From the NCBI GenBank assembly GCA_003427395.1, contig BFEA01000179.1:862778-890057 (forward strand): DNA of 27,280 nt, read 5' to 3'. Source of the DNA: Chara braunii. Its lineage: Eukaryota > Streptophyta > Charophyceae > Charales > Characeae. The notes below the pieces were generated by a model. That model made no database searches, had not been told where the DNA came from, and was given only the letters and a program-made list of their open reading frames with translations. This document shows positions 1-10,519 of the stretch, piece by piece (within the stretch, counting starts at the first letter, position 1; the number at the start of each line of letters is the position of its first letter). A program made the translations under genes and the position numbers.

Positions 1-200
1 GCTCCCAAATCAGTGAAAACTCAAAGTTTGAAGCATCAACACAAAGGGAAACATCACGGAACTTTCACAAGGTGAATCGCAACTCATCCAGGCTCCCAAA
101 TNAGTGAAAACTTANAGTTTGAAGCATCAACACAAAGGGAAACATCACGGAACTTTCACAAGGTGAATCGCAACTCATCCAGGCTCCCAAATCAGTGAAA
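1..200. repeat. 91-bp tandem repeat, two copies plus a partial third
   Basis: The motif gctcccaaat starts at 1, 92 and 183, so the period is exactly 91 bp. Copies 1 and 2 are nearly identical; copy 3 stops matching after about 18 bases, at position 200. Two N bases (102 and 115) lie in copy 2, which fits difficulty in assembling a recent tandem duplication. The array runs off the left edge, so the true copy number is unknown. No coding function is seen. Confidence 0.9.
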
Positions 201-203
201 ATC

Positions 204-388
204 GCAGTATTGACAAGAGGAGGAGGGGGAGAAGGGGGAGAGGGAGAAAGAAAGGAAAAGGAAGAAGAAGAGAAAGGAGAAGAAGAAGAAGAAGAAGACA
301 GAAGAAGGAGGGAAGAAGGAGAAGAAGAAGAAGGTGAAGAAGAAGAAGAACAAGAAGAAGAAGAAGAAGAAGGAGGAGGAGGCCTCCC
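204..388. repeat. GAA/GGA-rich polypurine microsatellite
   Basis: About 180 bases are almost pure A+G, dominated by GAA and GAAGAAG units with GGA interruptions. ORFs across it read as poly-Glu or poly-Ser/Leu on opposite strands and are composition artefacts. Long GAA tracts can form triplex (H-DNA) structures, which is known for such sequences in general but not shown here. Confidence 0.9.
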
Positions 389-1147
389 TCCTCTTTCACT
401 CACCTCTCGCTGGTCTCTAGGCAGTGGTGTCCCAATGCTTGGTTCTAGCCTCCTGAGTATGGCTTTTCCACCTCCCCAAGTCCTCTCCTCGTCCTCTCAC
501 ACCTCATTCTAGGTTATGGCAAGCTCCTATCTCTAAGGCTAAGGAGTCATTCCCTTTAGAAGGGCTAAGGGGACCCCTTTCAGCCTCTCCTCCTACCTCA
601 CAGCCTGAGGGCTATGGCGGCCACCTCCCTTGCCTTTCTCTAGCCTCTAGACCTCGTCCCTTAGTCTCATCACCATAGCCAAGCTCCAGGCTAGCTCCGG
701 CTCTCACCTCCTTGCTCTATCTCACTAGCATTCACTCACGGGCTCATTTTGGCAGCATGGACTCCTCTCATGCTCAAATGAGAGTGGCGGCCTACACCTC
801 TAGCTTATGTAGGCTGGAATAGGTGCACCGCCCAACCTCTAGGCACCTCCAAGAGCCTCTAGGTGGACCGAGGTACCCCCAAGGCCAAAATTTCGGTTTT
901 GGCCTATCTGGAGGTACCCGGCCCCATTCCGGCCAGGTACATGCAGTTCGAGAGGCTGGTACCCTCTCATATTACTCCTTGGCCTACCCCGGCCTCTTTT
1001 CACCTCAAAAAGTGCTGCCTTTTGGGTACCACTACCCCAAAATGCAGCCTTTACAAAAATTTGAGGGCCTAGGGGCCCGTTTTCCACCTTTTTTTTTCTT
1101 CTAGGCCTCCTTTGGGTAGGCCGTTGCATTTTCCCAAGTGGCGGCAC

Positions 1148-1177
1148 AGATCTCAGCCTTGGATTTGGCTGAGATCT
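1148..1177. repeat. Perfect 11-bp inverted repeat (hairpin)
   Basis: agatctcagcc (1148-1158) is followed by an 8-base spacer and its exact reverse complement ggctgagatct (1167-1177). The arms are perfect. The function is unknown. Confidence 0.85.
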
Positions 1178-1488
1178 ATGGTTCTCATCATTCCTAGTTA
1201 CTCCAAGCTCTCCCTTGCTCCAAGTTTGAGCCTTTTGCTCCAATTTTCAATTTTTTTTTATATACCTGGCCCAAACCTTGGGCCAAATTCGGAGTTTTGT
1301 CTTGTTCCTCTCTTTGTTTTCCCTCCAATTTACTGCCAACTCATTCCGGAGCTAGCCGTTTTGTGTCAGCCCACAAAAAATGGCTAGATCTCCTCCTCCG
1401 CAAGAGCAGATCTCAGATCTAAGGCCCAAAAATGAACCGGCCAACTCACATCAACATTTTTCTTTATTTTTGTTGCTTAAATTCAGAT

Positions 1489-1527
1489 ATTGCAGAGATA
1501 ATGCCCCAAGGACCTTATCTCTGCAAT
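1489..1527. repeat. Perfect 12-bp inverted repeat (hairpin)
   Basis: attgcagagata (1489-1500) and its exact reverse complement tatctctgcaat (1516-1527) are separated by 15 bases. The function is unknown. It could be the terminal part of a small foldback repeat, but no target duplication was identified. Confidence 0.85.
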
Positions 1528-2424
1528 CTGGACTGCACTCCTAGGATCTAGGAGGGATGAGGTCATCATTGGGACCTGCCCATCCCTACTGCTGCAGTCC
1601 CAACCTGGCGGCACATTTTCCTTCACTCCTTTCTCCTCCTTTGTCTCATTCTCCCCCTTTTTCTCCCATTTTCTCCCCCTTATTCTTTTATTGCTGTAGG
1701 GACAAGTGTCCAACAACTATTTCTCCTCTTTCTGGCTGTTGGACTTCACCCAAGGTCTGGTTTTGTAGCCGGCACCTGGCCGTTGCACCTCGGACTGCAG
1801 TAGCAGCATCCCCAAGGCCAAAGGGGGCTCCTTTTTGCTGTCGCCGCTTCCCGTTTGGGACCCCCTTGCTCCGATTTTCTTCGACCAGCCCTTTTTCCAC
1901 GTGGAGCCCTCGGAACTTCGTTTTTCTTGGCCTGGCCGATCCGGGATACTCGGACTGCTGGCTGGCCCCCTCATTACTACTATCCCCTCCTCTTTTTCCC
2001 CTCGCCACCTCCTGTCGGCGCTTGTCGTGGCGGTACTCATCATTTTCATCCGGAACCCTGGCCCGAATGGTCTCGTCCTCCTGACGTTATGTTATTTTAT
2101 TTTTATCGTTGTCGTTGCATTGGATCCAGGATCCCCCTGGGTCGCCCCAGGTGCCCTCCGTCTTTTCCGTCACATGTCCGTCGACCCCCCCCCCCATTCC
2201 ATTGACAATTTATGTCAGCGCCCGACTTCTCCTCCTTTTCTTACGGCTCCTAGTCACCCCGGGTGACGACCCACTCGCACGCGTTCCTCTGTCGGGCCGG
2301 TTGCCAACTATCCTGCCGACGGCTCCGACCTCCGCCCCCCGTCCGCGACTGCCGACGCTTTATCCCATCGATACCTGCCCTACTAGTAGTTCCGCTGGCG
2401 CCGCCATCCTGTCTAGTTCCACGT

Positions 2425-2630
2425 GGTTCCTGGCGCTTTGGTCCGCCCGCGCTTCGTCTATCCCTTGGTCTTACACGGTTCCTGACACTTCGTCCTGCCG
2501 ATATCACGCCGTCCCTTGGTCTCGCGTGGTCCCCGACGCCTAGTCCCGCCGGCACCGCACTTCTTCTTAGTTCCTTGTGGTCCCGGCACTTCATCCTGCC
2601 TGTGCCATGTCTTTCCTTGGTGCTCCTGGC
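2425..2630. repeat. Degenerate 51-bp minisatellite, about four copies
   Basis: Units start at 2425, 2477, 2528 and 2579, each opening with ggttcc/ggtccc and carrying a following gacacttcgtcc-like block. A partial copy may lie near 2388. The period (51-52 bp, 17 codons) makes a minus-strand ORF (2250-2996, 248 residues, rich in Arg, Gly and Lys) show 17-residue repeats. That ORF lacks any recognised domain, so I annotate the repeat and not a gene. Confidence 0.65.
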
Positions 2631-3122
2631 GTCCTTCCGCCTTACGGTGATCTCCGCTCCCCATTCCCCCTTGCGTCCCACACGTTGTTCCCCTTCGGAT
2701 GCCGGTTCCCACCTAACCTGCGATCTCCTTGGCCTCCCTGCCGCCGCGTCGCGCCGGCGCCTTGCGCCTTGTCCCTTCCTTCTTTCCTTCCTCCCTTTGT
2801 TGCGCACCCCCTGTGCTACTACCGACTTTCCGGCGGCCCTTCTCCGTCCTTGGGAAAAGATTCGCTCCTGATATTCTCTCCCAGTCCCTTGCCGCTCCCT
2901 GCTTAGACAATTTCTTTCTAGTTTGGCGGTTCTGACGATTCTGGGCAGCCTCCAGCTTCCTACTGTTTGTGTCCACGCTTCCGATCTTTTCAGCATTCCT
3001 ACCTCCGGTTTTCTCTGTCGTGCACAAACTGGTCATATACAGTCTCTCGAGTGACGGGAAATCATTCGGGACTCACCACTCCCGACACCGGGGACCTCCG
3101 TACGTACGGGCTGGTAACCCTG
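2631..3122. other. Non-coding, C/T-rich, no gene seen
   Basis: This continues the pyrimidine-skewed DNA and then becomes mixed in composition after about 2930. It contains a 12-bp perfect palindrome ccgtacgtacgg at 3098-3109 just before the microsatellite. Nothing else is supported. Confidence 0.5.
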
Positions 3123-3137
3123 TATATATATATATGT

Positions 3138-3184
<47 letters not shown>

Positions 3185-3227
3185 TAGGTAGATAGATAGA
3201 TAGATAGATAGATATATATATATATAT
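3123..3227. repeat. Compound (TA)n-(GATA)n-(AT)n microsatellite
   Basis: A short TA run is followed by about eleven GATA units, one interruption (taggta near 3185-3190), about six more GATA units and a closing run of AT from about 3211. The minus-strand ORF over it (Ile-Tyr-Leu-Ser repeats) is an artefact. Confidence 0.95.
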
Positions 3228-4686
3228 GCACATACCTATGTTTGGGTATTTGTTTGGCCTGAGGGGCCCAAACTTAAGGGTTTAAATGGGGTTGAGGTTG
3301 AGAAAGGAAGGGGAATTCCCTCCCTTTACTGTTTGTTTGATTTTTAGAGATTTCTTAGTCGGACGTTAGTCTTGGGCCTGGATTCGAGGTCCTTGTCCAG
3401 GACATCCCAGGTCTTAGACTCTGCATGGAAAGGATCACCCCCCTCGCAGAGCCTATTTGTCCTGCCTACCGGGACAGCCAGCCTAAAGACCGGAGGTGCC
3501 GCGGAGGCCGCACGGCTGTTCCTTCAACCGTGCAATATCGTGAAAGGGTAAGCCTTCATGATACTTCGAGCTTGACACTTGAGCGTCATAAACGGTACTC
3601 GATCTCACGAGGGACCGCTTGATTATGGGCACTACATAGTACGCCATCAGCACGACTGCTTGCATATTCATACGTTGCTAGTGGATATGGGAAGGCCTTG
3701 CGTCCGCGCGGTTTTATACTAAGTCTCACGCGTGTCGCCTATCCGATTTCCACATCGGAAAGTTATGGGATGACTACTGAAGGGACTAGGATTGCGTGCG
3801 TTGTTTTGTTTGTGTCGTTGTGTGAGTGTGTGGTTATTTTAATTTTTATATTTTTCAAGTTAGAGTGTTGTGCGCGTGGTCTGTGGGAAGCGTCCTAGTC
3901 GACCGACGACGGGTCGCGCTTAGGACCTCAGCCCCCCAAAGCGTCGGTTCGTTTGCGGGTCCGATAAAGGCGTAAAATCACGCGTACCCCCTATGCTACA
4001 GCGAATGAGAAACGCCCTCGGCTGGTTCACCTCTGCGATTCCAACTGATTAGCTTTCGCATTGTGGACTGGTAGCTCGGCGGGAATACGGCCACTGAAGG
4101 GAGGTGACAACTCTCGTAAGGTGGAGGTAGGTCGTACGTCGCATAGGCCCTATCCGATCGTAGGGGCTCGCGAGAGGTATGGCTGGCGCACTCGGTCGGA
4201 GCGGCTTGTGGAAGCTCCATCTGCATTGCGACGAGGATCAGACCAACTCCTGCGTGACGTTGTCAGGAGGGTCCCGCCCCGCTTGTGTGGTGTCGGACCG
4301 ATGCGCTCGACAGGTGGCGCCGTTGCCGGGGATAACGGAAGCCTACCGTTGTCCCTGGTGGAACGACATCTGGGTATGGGATTGAGGAAAAAATAGGCAT
4401 ATAAGGAAAGACAGAATACGTGATGCCTTGTCTGACTATCTATGATGGATGAATGTTATTAATAAAATGAATTACCTTTGATATGATTGGCTGCCTGACT
4501 TAAAAAAACCATGAGGGGAGTTCTATAGTAGGAATAGGTCCTACTAAGGTGGGTTTAAAAATAAAGAGACTAGGATAACACCTGTTGGATCTGGACTGCG
4601 AAGTAGTCATGTAGGAGGCTGATAGGTGTCATGTTAAAGTGAGGATGCTGAATGAAAGTTTTTACCTCTTTTTAGCAGGGAAACTT
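3228..4686. other. No gene seen; region upstream of retroelement 1
   Basis: This stretch precedes the gag start of element 1 and would be expected to hold its 5' LTR and leader. I could not find a direct repeat of it downstream of the integrase, nor a clear tRNA primer-binding site, so I do not call an LTR. A hairpin with one G-T pair occurs at about 3536-3563 (tatcgtgaa with ttcatgata). AATAAA lies near 4459 and polyA-like runs near 4386 and 4502. Confidence 0.45.
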
Positions 4687-4706
4687 GAGTAAGGAATCCG
4701 ACTAAA

Positions 4707-6560
4707 ATGCCGAGAGGCGTAGTTGATGGTGTCGGGAAGGTCCTGATAATTGATGCTTTGGTCGAGGCCCTGGACAAACGAGAGAGGTTGCAGAGCAATG
4801 TCCCCAAAGTTAACATATTTCATTTCAATGGCGAGCGAGTTTCACAATGGTTGAAACTCGTTGAGCAGGCTCTGGTGGGGCTATTAGATGCAGTGAAGTT
4901 CCAACGTATTCTGAAGTACGTACTCCATGGGTACCACCAGGAGGTAGACAAGGTGATAACAGCTAACGACAGTTGGGCGAGGTTCAAAGATGGAATGCAG
5001 AGGAAGTATAGGCTGGGTGATGGTCTATTGACCACTGTGGATTTAGAGGTCGTGAACAGGGATGACTTTACCACGGTCGGGACCTTTGTGCAGGAGTTTA
5101 AGAAAAAGGCGAGGAAGGTCCCCAGAATCTTGAAAGAAGCACAATGTGCTATGTTCCTGGGGTTGTTCACTGCTTCGGAAGCCTCAGAGTTGACAAGTCA
5201 TGGAGGAGAAAGCGCACAGCTCACATGGGTCACCATCGACAAGGGGTTAGAGGAAGGGAGTTTGAACCAGGTGGAACAGTACCAAATACGCCAGCAAAGG
5301 TGGGAAAGAAAAGAGCGAAATGCGACCTCCTCAGGGACCCCGGGGATGAAAACAATCGTAACAGACGTACTCGTGGAGTTGGGTTATGGGAAAGACGCTG
5401 TGGTACAAAAGAAAGTGGTGGCTACGATCCAAGGGAAGGGGAAGGAGCCGATGGTAGAGGAGGTTGTCCAGGAGGAATGGGAAGAAGAAGAGTCGGTGCC
5501 CCAACACCTTTCAAAAGCATTGTGCAAACTGCGCAATTTAACACAGGGAGGGCAAGGCTCCGGAAAGGGACAGGCGCCCCAAGCAGTGGTAGTAGCCTCG
5601 CCAAGTATGTCGGCTCCATCAACTTGAAGTAGCGTTGGATTCTCGCAGGCGACGGTACCACCATAGCAGTGGCCATGGCCTGTGTTTAACACCTTTGTGC
5701 CATGGGGAGGTCCAACTTCATCTGGCCAGATGGTATCGTGCGCAGGGCCCCAAGCAACTATGTCGCCGCCGAGCTATCCTGTAGCGCAGGCCCAGCCCAT
5801 GGCGCCGCCTCCATCGCCCGCTCCAAGCTCACAGGGTAGCGTGGCAGGGGGAGGAAATCAAGGTTAGGGCAGCCAGGGGAATGGAGGAAGGGGTGGCGGG
5901 AGAGGACGTATCAGGAATGGCGGTGGTCGGGGTGGACAATGGGACAACCAAGGGTACCAAGGCAAAGGGAGTCAAGGTAATCAAGGAGGTCAAGGATATG
6001 GAAGGCCTCGTTTTGATTGGAGAATCGCTATTTGTCCGCATTGTGACAAGCAAGGTCACACAATACGGTCCTGCAACATAAGGCAGGAGGATGAGAAGTC
6101 CAGGCTGATCTATTCTAATATGGATGGTGACATATATGATCGGTACGGGGAGTATATCAACCGAAAGGTTCCAGGCGGGGTGCCGACGGAGGCTCAGAGG
6201 AGGATAGTTGTGCGACAAGTGTCACCCGCCTCGTTCAGGTTCTGGCAGGAAAGGAATGACCTACTAATAAGGGTGGAAGAGGCGGAAGGTGATGAAGAGG
6301 TGACTCAAAGGCTACAGGCAGGAACTGTAAAGGAGGAGCCCATAATCGTTGAGTCAGACGGAGAGGGCGAATATGAGAAGGTGGAGTCAGCGACAGTCCT
6401 TCTTGGAAAGATGGAGGATTTGTGGGAGAGAATGGGAAGATATCAGCAGAAGTTGGTAGATATATGTGAAGAAGTGAGGGAATGGAGGGCCAGTATCCCC
6501 AAAGTCTTCCTCTACGAATCCGGCCCAAAGTCGGTACCAGAACGGCAAGGTTACCCTTGA
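4707..6560 (+). pseudogene. Gag (capsid and nucleocapsid) of retroelement 1, interrupted
   Basis: Gag would form the cytoplasmic particle that packages element RNA. The ATG at 4707 is the first in frame after a stop at 4686. Residues about 30-160 match the retrotransposon gag (capsid) pattern, with a WLKLVEQA start, YRLGDGLLTT and FVQEFKKKARK. A proline/glutamine linker and a Gly/Arg/Gln-rich stretch (about 5840-6020) precede a canonical zinc knuckle, C-x2-C-x4-H-x4-C, at 6033-6074 (CPHCDKQGHTIRSC). The frame is unbroken in length but has stops at 5625 (TGA), 5664 (TAG), 5865 (TAG) and 6558 (TGA). The sequence after the knuckle is acidic and helical-looking (to about 6540). There is no separate natural gag terminus: the same frame continues to the protease. 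Confidence 0.88.
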
Positions 6561-7853
6561 GTAGCCATTGTGGGGTCAGGGCCTCGGTCTGGAATAACCT
6601 TCAGGCCCCCTACTGCGCAAGGGAGAATGACGCAAGCTGCACAAACTAGGGGTCAGAGTAAGGCAAGTGCCAGTCGAGAACCCCCTCGGAGGGAGCCAGA
6701 GCAGGAATGAAGGAAAGAGGACGTAGAGGTAGAGGAGGACGACGATGGCGAAGAGCGAGATGATAGGCTGCGCCAAGAGGAGGATCGAAGGCCGGAGCAA
6801 AGGGCCAAGAAGAGGGGAGCCGAGGAGGAAGTCGAACCAATTTTGCGCGATGCGGCGCCGAAGAAAAAGAAGTATGTGATTCGGTTAGAGGAAGGGTTTG
6901 ATGTGGAGAAAGTGGTCGACAGGCTGCTTTAGGGTGATAACGACCTTGTGATCTTGAAGGAGATCCTGGCGTTTGCTCCTAAGCTCCTTAACGAGTTAAA
7001 GGGAAGGTTTTCTCGACGCTTAGTGTCGAATGTCCATCTAAGTGTAATTCTGCCAAAGGAGGCGGAATGGGCGGAAACTGGGACAATGATGGCCTGGAAG
7101 TGCGTGCTCTGTGGAATGGTGGATCTGGTGGTGAAGGGATTGAAGTGCGCAGCAATGGTGGTGGATACAGGGGCGGAGATGAATATCATCAAGGAATTTG
7201 ATGCACTCAGGTTCGGGTTGGAGATGGACCGCTCGGATTGTGGCATTCTGCATGGGGCCAACTGCAAGGTTGTATTTTACGGAACGGCGTCAAACATGCT
7301 CGTTGAGATTGGGAGAGTGAAGGCCAGAGCTTGTTTCTCCGTCATGCCGGACGTGGACCATGCCATCCTCCTAGGGAGGTCGTTCCTATGCAGGACAGAA
7401 ACGTTGATGTTTAACAAACATAACGAGACTCTGATCCTGATCCTGTGTGACTCGGCGTGCGGGAACAATGAAATAGTTACTTGCCAGAATACAGGCCCAA
7501 GAAGTATAAGGAACCGGCCGAACCCTGGTTCATTCACGATTGAAGAGTCCGGGGACGAGCGTCGGAGGCTCCGTGAGGAACCAGAAGAGGAGGCCCGGGA
7601 GGAGGTATTTTCCCTCGGCCTATCTGATGTGAACAAGGCCATGGATGTAGTGGCCACGCATGAGATGGCGGATCCAGACGCCATCCAGACACTAAGGGAA
7701 CAAGTTTTGGAATGTCCCCAGGCTGGGGAAGTAAAGCTGGTCTATCGGCTTCCGGGCGAAAGGAGGAACCCTGCAATGATGCAGGCACAAGCGGTGAGCC
7801 GGCCTTGTCTAGGGGACGGCTCAAGCAGGGTTCCGAAAGGCAGTACAAGATGA
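6561..7853 (+). pseudogene. Acidic linker and aspartic protease of retroelement 1
   Basis: This continues the gag frame. It starts with a Glu/Arg-rich linker (about 6650-6900) interrupted by TGA 6708 and TAG 6930. The retropepsin follows: the catalytic triad D-T-G, then A-E, lies at 7164-7178 (VVDTGAEMNII), with a plausible second half ending in the ILLGRSFL block near 7357-7386, the usual hydrophobic-Gly pair of this family. The protease would mature the polyprotein inside the particle. About 150 residues of linker separate it from RT, and somewhere between 7760 and 7830 the frame shifts from 0 to 2, so the TGA at 7851 is only reached out of frame. Catalytic residues look intact; the block is dead through stops upstream and downstream. 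Confidence 0.85.
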
Positions 7854-9301
7854 TAGATAAGAAGTACCGCCCAATTCTCATTCTCGTCACAGAAGATGAG
7901 GAGGTTTCTTACAAGCGGGGACGAGGATTGATACGGCGAATGAGGGCGCAAGCGACAGTTGGCCCGTGCCGTATCAATGAAGGGAACAAAGGGAAGTTAA
8001 TAACGGGAGAGTCTGAATTCCTGCTACCCCAGGAAAAGGTACTGATGATAAAGCTAATGAAGAAGAGGCATCGCGCCTACGCTTTTGATGACGATCAGCG
8101 TGGGAGATTGGACATTGACACGACTCCTATGATCCGGATTCATATTGTGCCACATGAGCCGTGAAATTTGAGAGGGGCACGATATCCTAATCCTGACGAG
8201 GAGAAAAAGGTAGTAGATTATCTCGACGACAAGATACGCACGCATGTCGCCGAGTACTCCAGTAGGCCGTATGAGTCTCCATGGTTTTGCTTTGTCAAAC
8301 TTAATCGGACGTTGTGGTGGGTGCAGGACTTGCAGCGGCTGAACGATGTGACCGTGCGAGATGCGGGGGGCTTGCCAAATATAGACGCTTGTCAGAGTCA
8401 TGTGCTGGGAGGCTTATAATTTCGCTTATAGACCTTTATTCCGGATATGACCAGTTTCCGCTCTATCCGCCAGACAAACCAGTGACGGCGATGCATACGC
8501 CCCGAGGGCTGATCCATATGAATATGGCTCCACAAGGATGAACCAGTGCAGCGACGATGGCTCAACGACATATGATTCGAGCCGTGCAGACGGTCAACCC
8601 GCACATCACTCAACCATATATCGACGACTTGGTGGTAAAGGGGCCGAGAGAAAAGGAGAATGACAAAGTCTTGCCAGGCGTAAGACGCTTTATTTGGAAG
8701 CATATTCAGGATCTTGATAAATTCCTGAGTTTGTTTGAAGAACACAACCTTACGGCTAGTGGTGCCAAATCCAGATACTGTATGAGAGAGGCTACCATCT
8801 TGGGGTTCGTCTGTAGCAAGAGTGGTCGTCGGTCATATGTAAAGAAGACAAACAAAATTGTTGAATGACCAGTACCATTCCACTGAACAACAGATGTTAG
8901 AAGCTTCCTCGGCACGTGTGGCTTTTGGAGAACCTTCGTCAATAACTTTGCTGTCAAGACGGAGCACTTAAGAAAGCTGGCACGTTAGGATCAGGAATGG
9001 GTCTGAGGTGAGGAGCAAGAAAAGGTTGTAGCAGGGATGAAGGAAGAGTTTCGAGAAGGAGGGTTGGTATTGGGAGCACCGAACTATGAGGCCACAGAGG
9101 TGAGGCCATTCATCGTTGAGACGGACGCTGAACCGACTACCTTAGGGGGAGTCCTGATTCAGGCGAATGTCGAGGGGAAGGAGAGGCCGCTAAGGTTCAA
9201 GAGCCAAACTCTTTGTACAACTGAGAGAAGTTACTCTCAGTTTAAGAGAGAGACTCTCGCAGTCCTCCACCGCCTGAGGATTTCTCGAAATCATATCTTT
9301 G
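7790..9301 (+). pseudogene. Reverse transcriptase and first part of RNase H, retroelement 1
   Basis: The block starts in frame 2 (MIDKKYRPILIL near 7846) and passes a TGA at 8162 where Trp is expected. RT fingers follow at about 8165-8390, then a one-base deletion near 8388-8392 moves to frame 1. Motif A reads LIDLYSGYDQF (8434-8460), motif B is HMNMAPQG followed by TGA 8539, and the catalytic YIDD is at 8617-8628. A connection domain carries stops at 8866, 8884, 8986 and 9004. RNase H begins with VETDAEPTTLGGVL; its first catalytic Asp is at 9124-9126. Translation would stop at once at several points. The last RNase H codons are split off by the foldback insertion that starts at 9302. Confidence 0.9.
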
Positions 9302-9619
9302 AACTGCCATTTCGTCAAAATGAAGATCTTTTATTTTTTGAATGAAATTGAGACCGAGTTTTTTGGTTGAAAACTCGTCAAAATTTGTTGTTCCTGAGGG
9401 TCCAGCGTTTTACAAATGCTGGACCCCCTGGCTGTACATGGAACTAGCTCGAGACTAGGTACCTCCAGGCAGTCCTTCCTGGAGGTACCTGGTCTCAAGC
9501 TAGGTCCATGTACAACCAGGGGGTCCAACATTTTTAAAACGCTGGACCCTCGGGAACAACAAATTTTGATGAGTTTTCGGCCAAAAAACTCGGTTGTCAA
9601 ATTTGACGAAATGGTCGTT
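9302..9619. mobile_element. Foldback (MITE-like) element inserted in RNase H
   Basis: The 318-bp insert is one long imperfect inverted repeat: left arm 9302-9469, 8-base loop 9470-9477, right arm 9478-9619. The tips match as AACNNCCATTTCGTCAAA, and long inner blocks match (for example gagggtccagcgttt with its complement). A 4-bp duplication TTTG flanks it (9298-9301 and 9620-9623). Removing the insert and one TTTG rejoins the RNase H frame exactly (Ile-Phe-Gly-Arg-Arg-Phe), which supports both boundaries. It encodes nothing and would be non-autonomous; the transposase family is not identified. The left arm is about 26 bases longer because of an AT-rich indel near 9325-9355. Confidence 0.88.
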
Positions 9620-10519
9620 TTTGGCAGAAGGTTCATTTTAAGGGTAGACCCAGTTGTGCTCGCTTATTCACTAAGAAATTACGTTCCATCGGATCCAACT
9701 GCCGCCAGATAGCTAACATACATCTGGATGTTTAATTTCGAATCGGAACGGATTCCAGCGAATAAGAATAGAGCAGATGGGTTAAGTCGTATCAATTGGG
9801 ATAAGCAAAAGGGAGAGGCAGTAGAGGACACGCCCCCGGTTGATGGCTTCTTGGATCAGGAGGAAGATGTCCGCCTTCACATTAACAAGTGGTCCTTGCG
9901 AGTGCCGAATTGCGTTGGCCATCCCATTTGGTTAGCGCCGAAGGGATATGAGCAAAAGGCATAGCTTGTGCTCAAGCCTTTTGAAGAAGAGGACTTATGG
10001 GGCGACAATGTCCAGTGGATGATGAAGTTGGCGCTGGCAAGCACTCATAGTCTGGTGGAGGGGATGAGGACGATAAAAGAAGGGCCTTACCAAGTGGAAA
10101 AGCACGAGGAATTGATGGGGGGAATGTACCTCCTTGTCAATACGCTTTTGCAGGGGAATTTTGATCAAGTAAGTTTGCTGAATCCGGCTGAGAATGAAGA
10201 TATTGTGCCGAAAAGTCTGGATGACGAGTTTGAGCAAGGAGAGATCAAAGAGGCGTTCCGTGCAGAGGAGTATGATGGGATCTACCTGGAGTTGGGACTT
10301 TTCTTATCGTGTGAGATGCGAGATAGGGATGTTAGTGAAAGTGCTAAAAAAATGAGGCATCTCTACCTAGTGAGAGATGATCATCTCTTTGTAAAGAGGC
10401 AAGTAGAGGGCCCCAGAAGGGTTGTATGCGAGAGGAATCGTCAGATCGACGTTATAGTCGCGCTTCTGATGGCATTGCAGGAGGGCATTGGGGAGTTAGT
10501 GCCACGTATGTTAAAATAA
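9620..10519 (+). pseudogene. RNase H end, spacer and integrase start, retroelement 1
   Basis: Directly after the foldback element the RNase H frame resumes in frame 2 with FGRRFILRVDP and then TAG 9710, where the family would have Trp before LTYIWMF. The RNase H end signature NKNRADGLSRI (about 9760-9795), the usual tether to integrase, is intact. An acidic spacer of about 200 residues follows with TAG 9962. Near 10461-10470 a deletion moves the frame from 2 to 1 and removes the LHD part of the integrase zinc-binding domain, so the original frame runs on to an artefactual stop at 10519. The spacer has no known activity that I can recognise. Confidence 0.82.

Larger units (their letters stand above)
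389..2249. other. Non-coding, pyrimidine-skewed DNA with no gene seen
   Basis: The plus strand is strongly C+T-rich, most clearly at 1560-2060, with runs such as ctcctcctt and cccccttttt. Open frames here lack conserved motifs and overlap on both strands, as expected of biased composition. Two strong perfect hairpins (1148-1177 and 1489-1527) are listed separately. No LTR or transposon termini were recognised. Confidence 0.6.

Noticed and set aside
195-512. 105-residue Glu-rich ORF across the GAA tract
   Set aside because: Pure composition artefact of a microsatellite; no domain and mirrored by Ser/Leu-rich frames on the other strand.
2250-2996. 248-residue minus-strand ORF as a gene
   Set aside because: Arg/Gly/Lys-rich, explained by the 51-bp minisatellite and C+T bias; no recognised motif.
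3033-3233. Ile-Tyr-Leu-Ser repeat ORF
   Set aside because: Translation of the GATA/AT microsatellite.
9416-9712. 98-residue ORF starting inside the foldback element
   Set aside because: Its first two thirds translate the palindrome arms; only the end is RNase H and is annotated as such.
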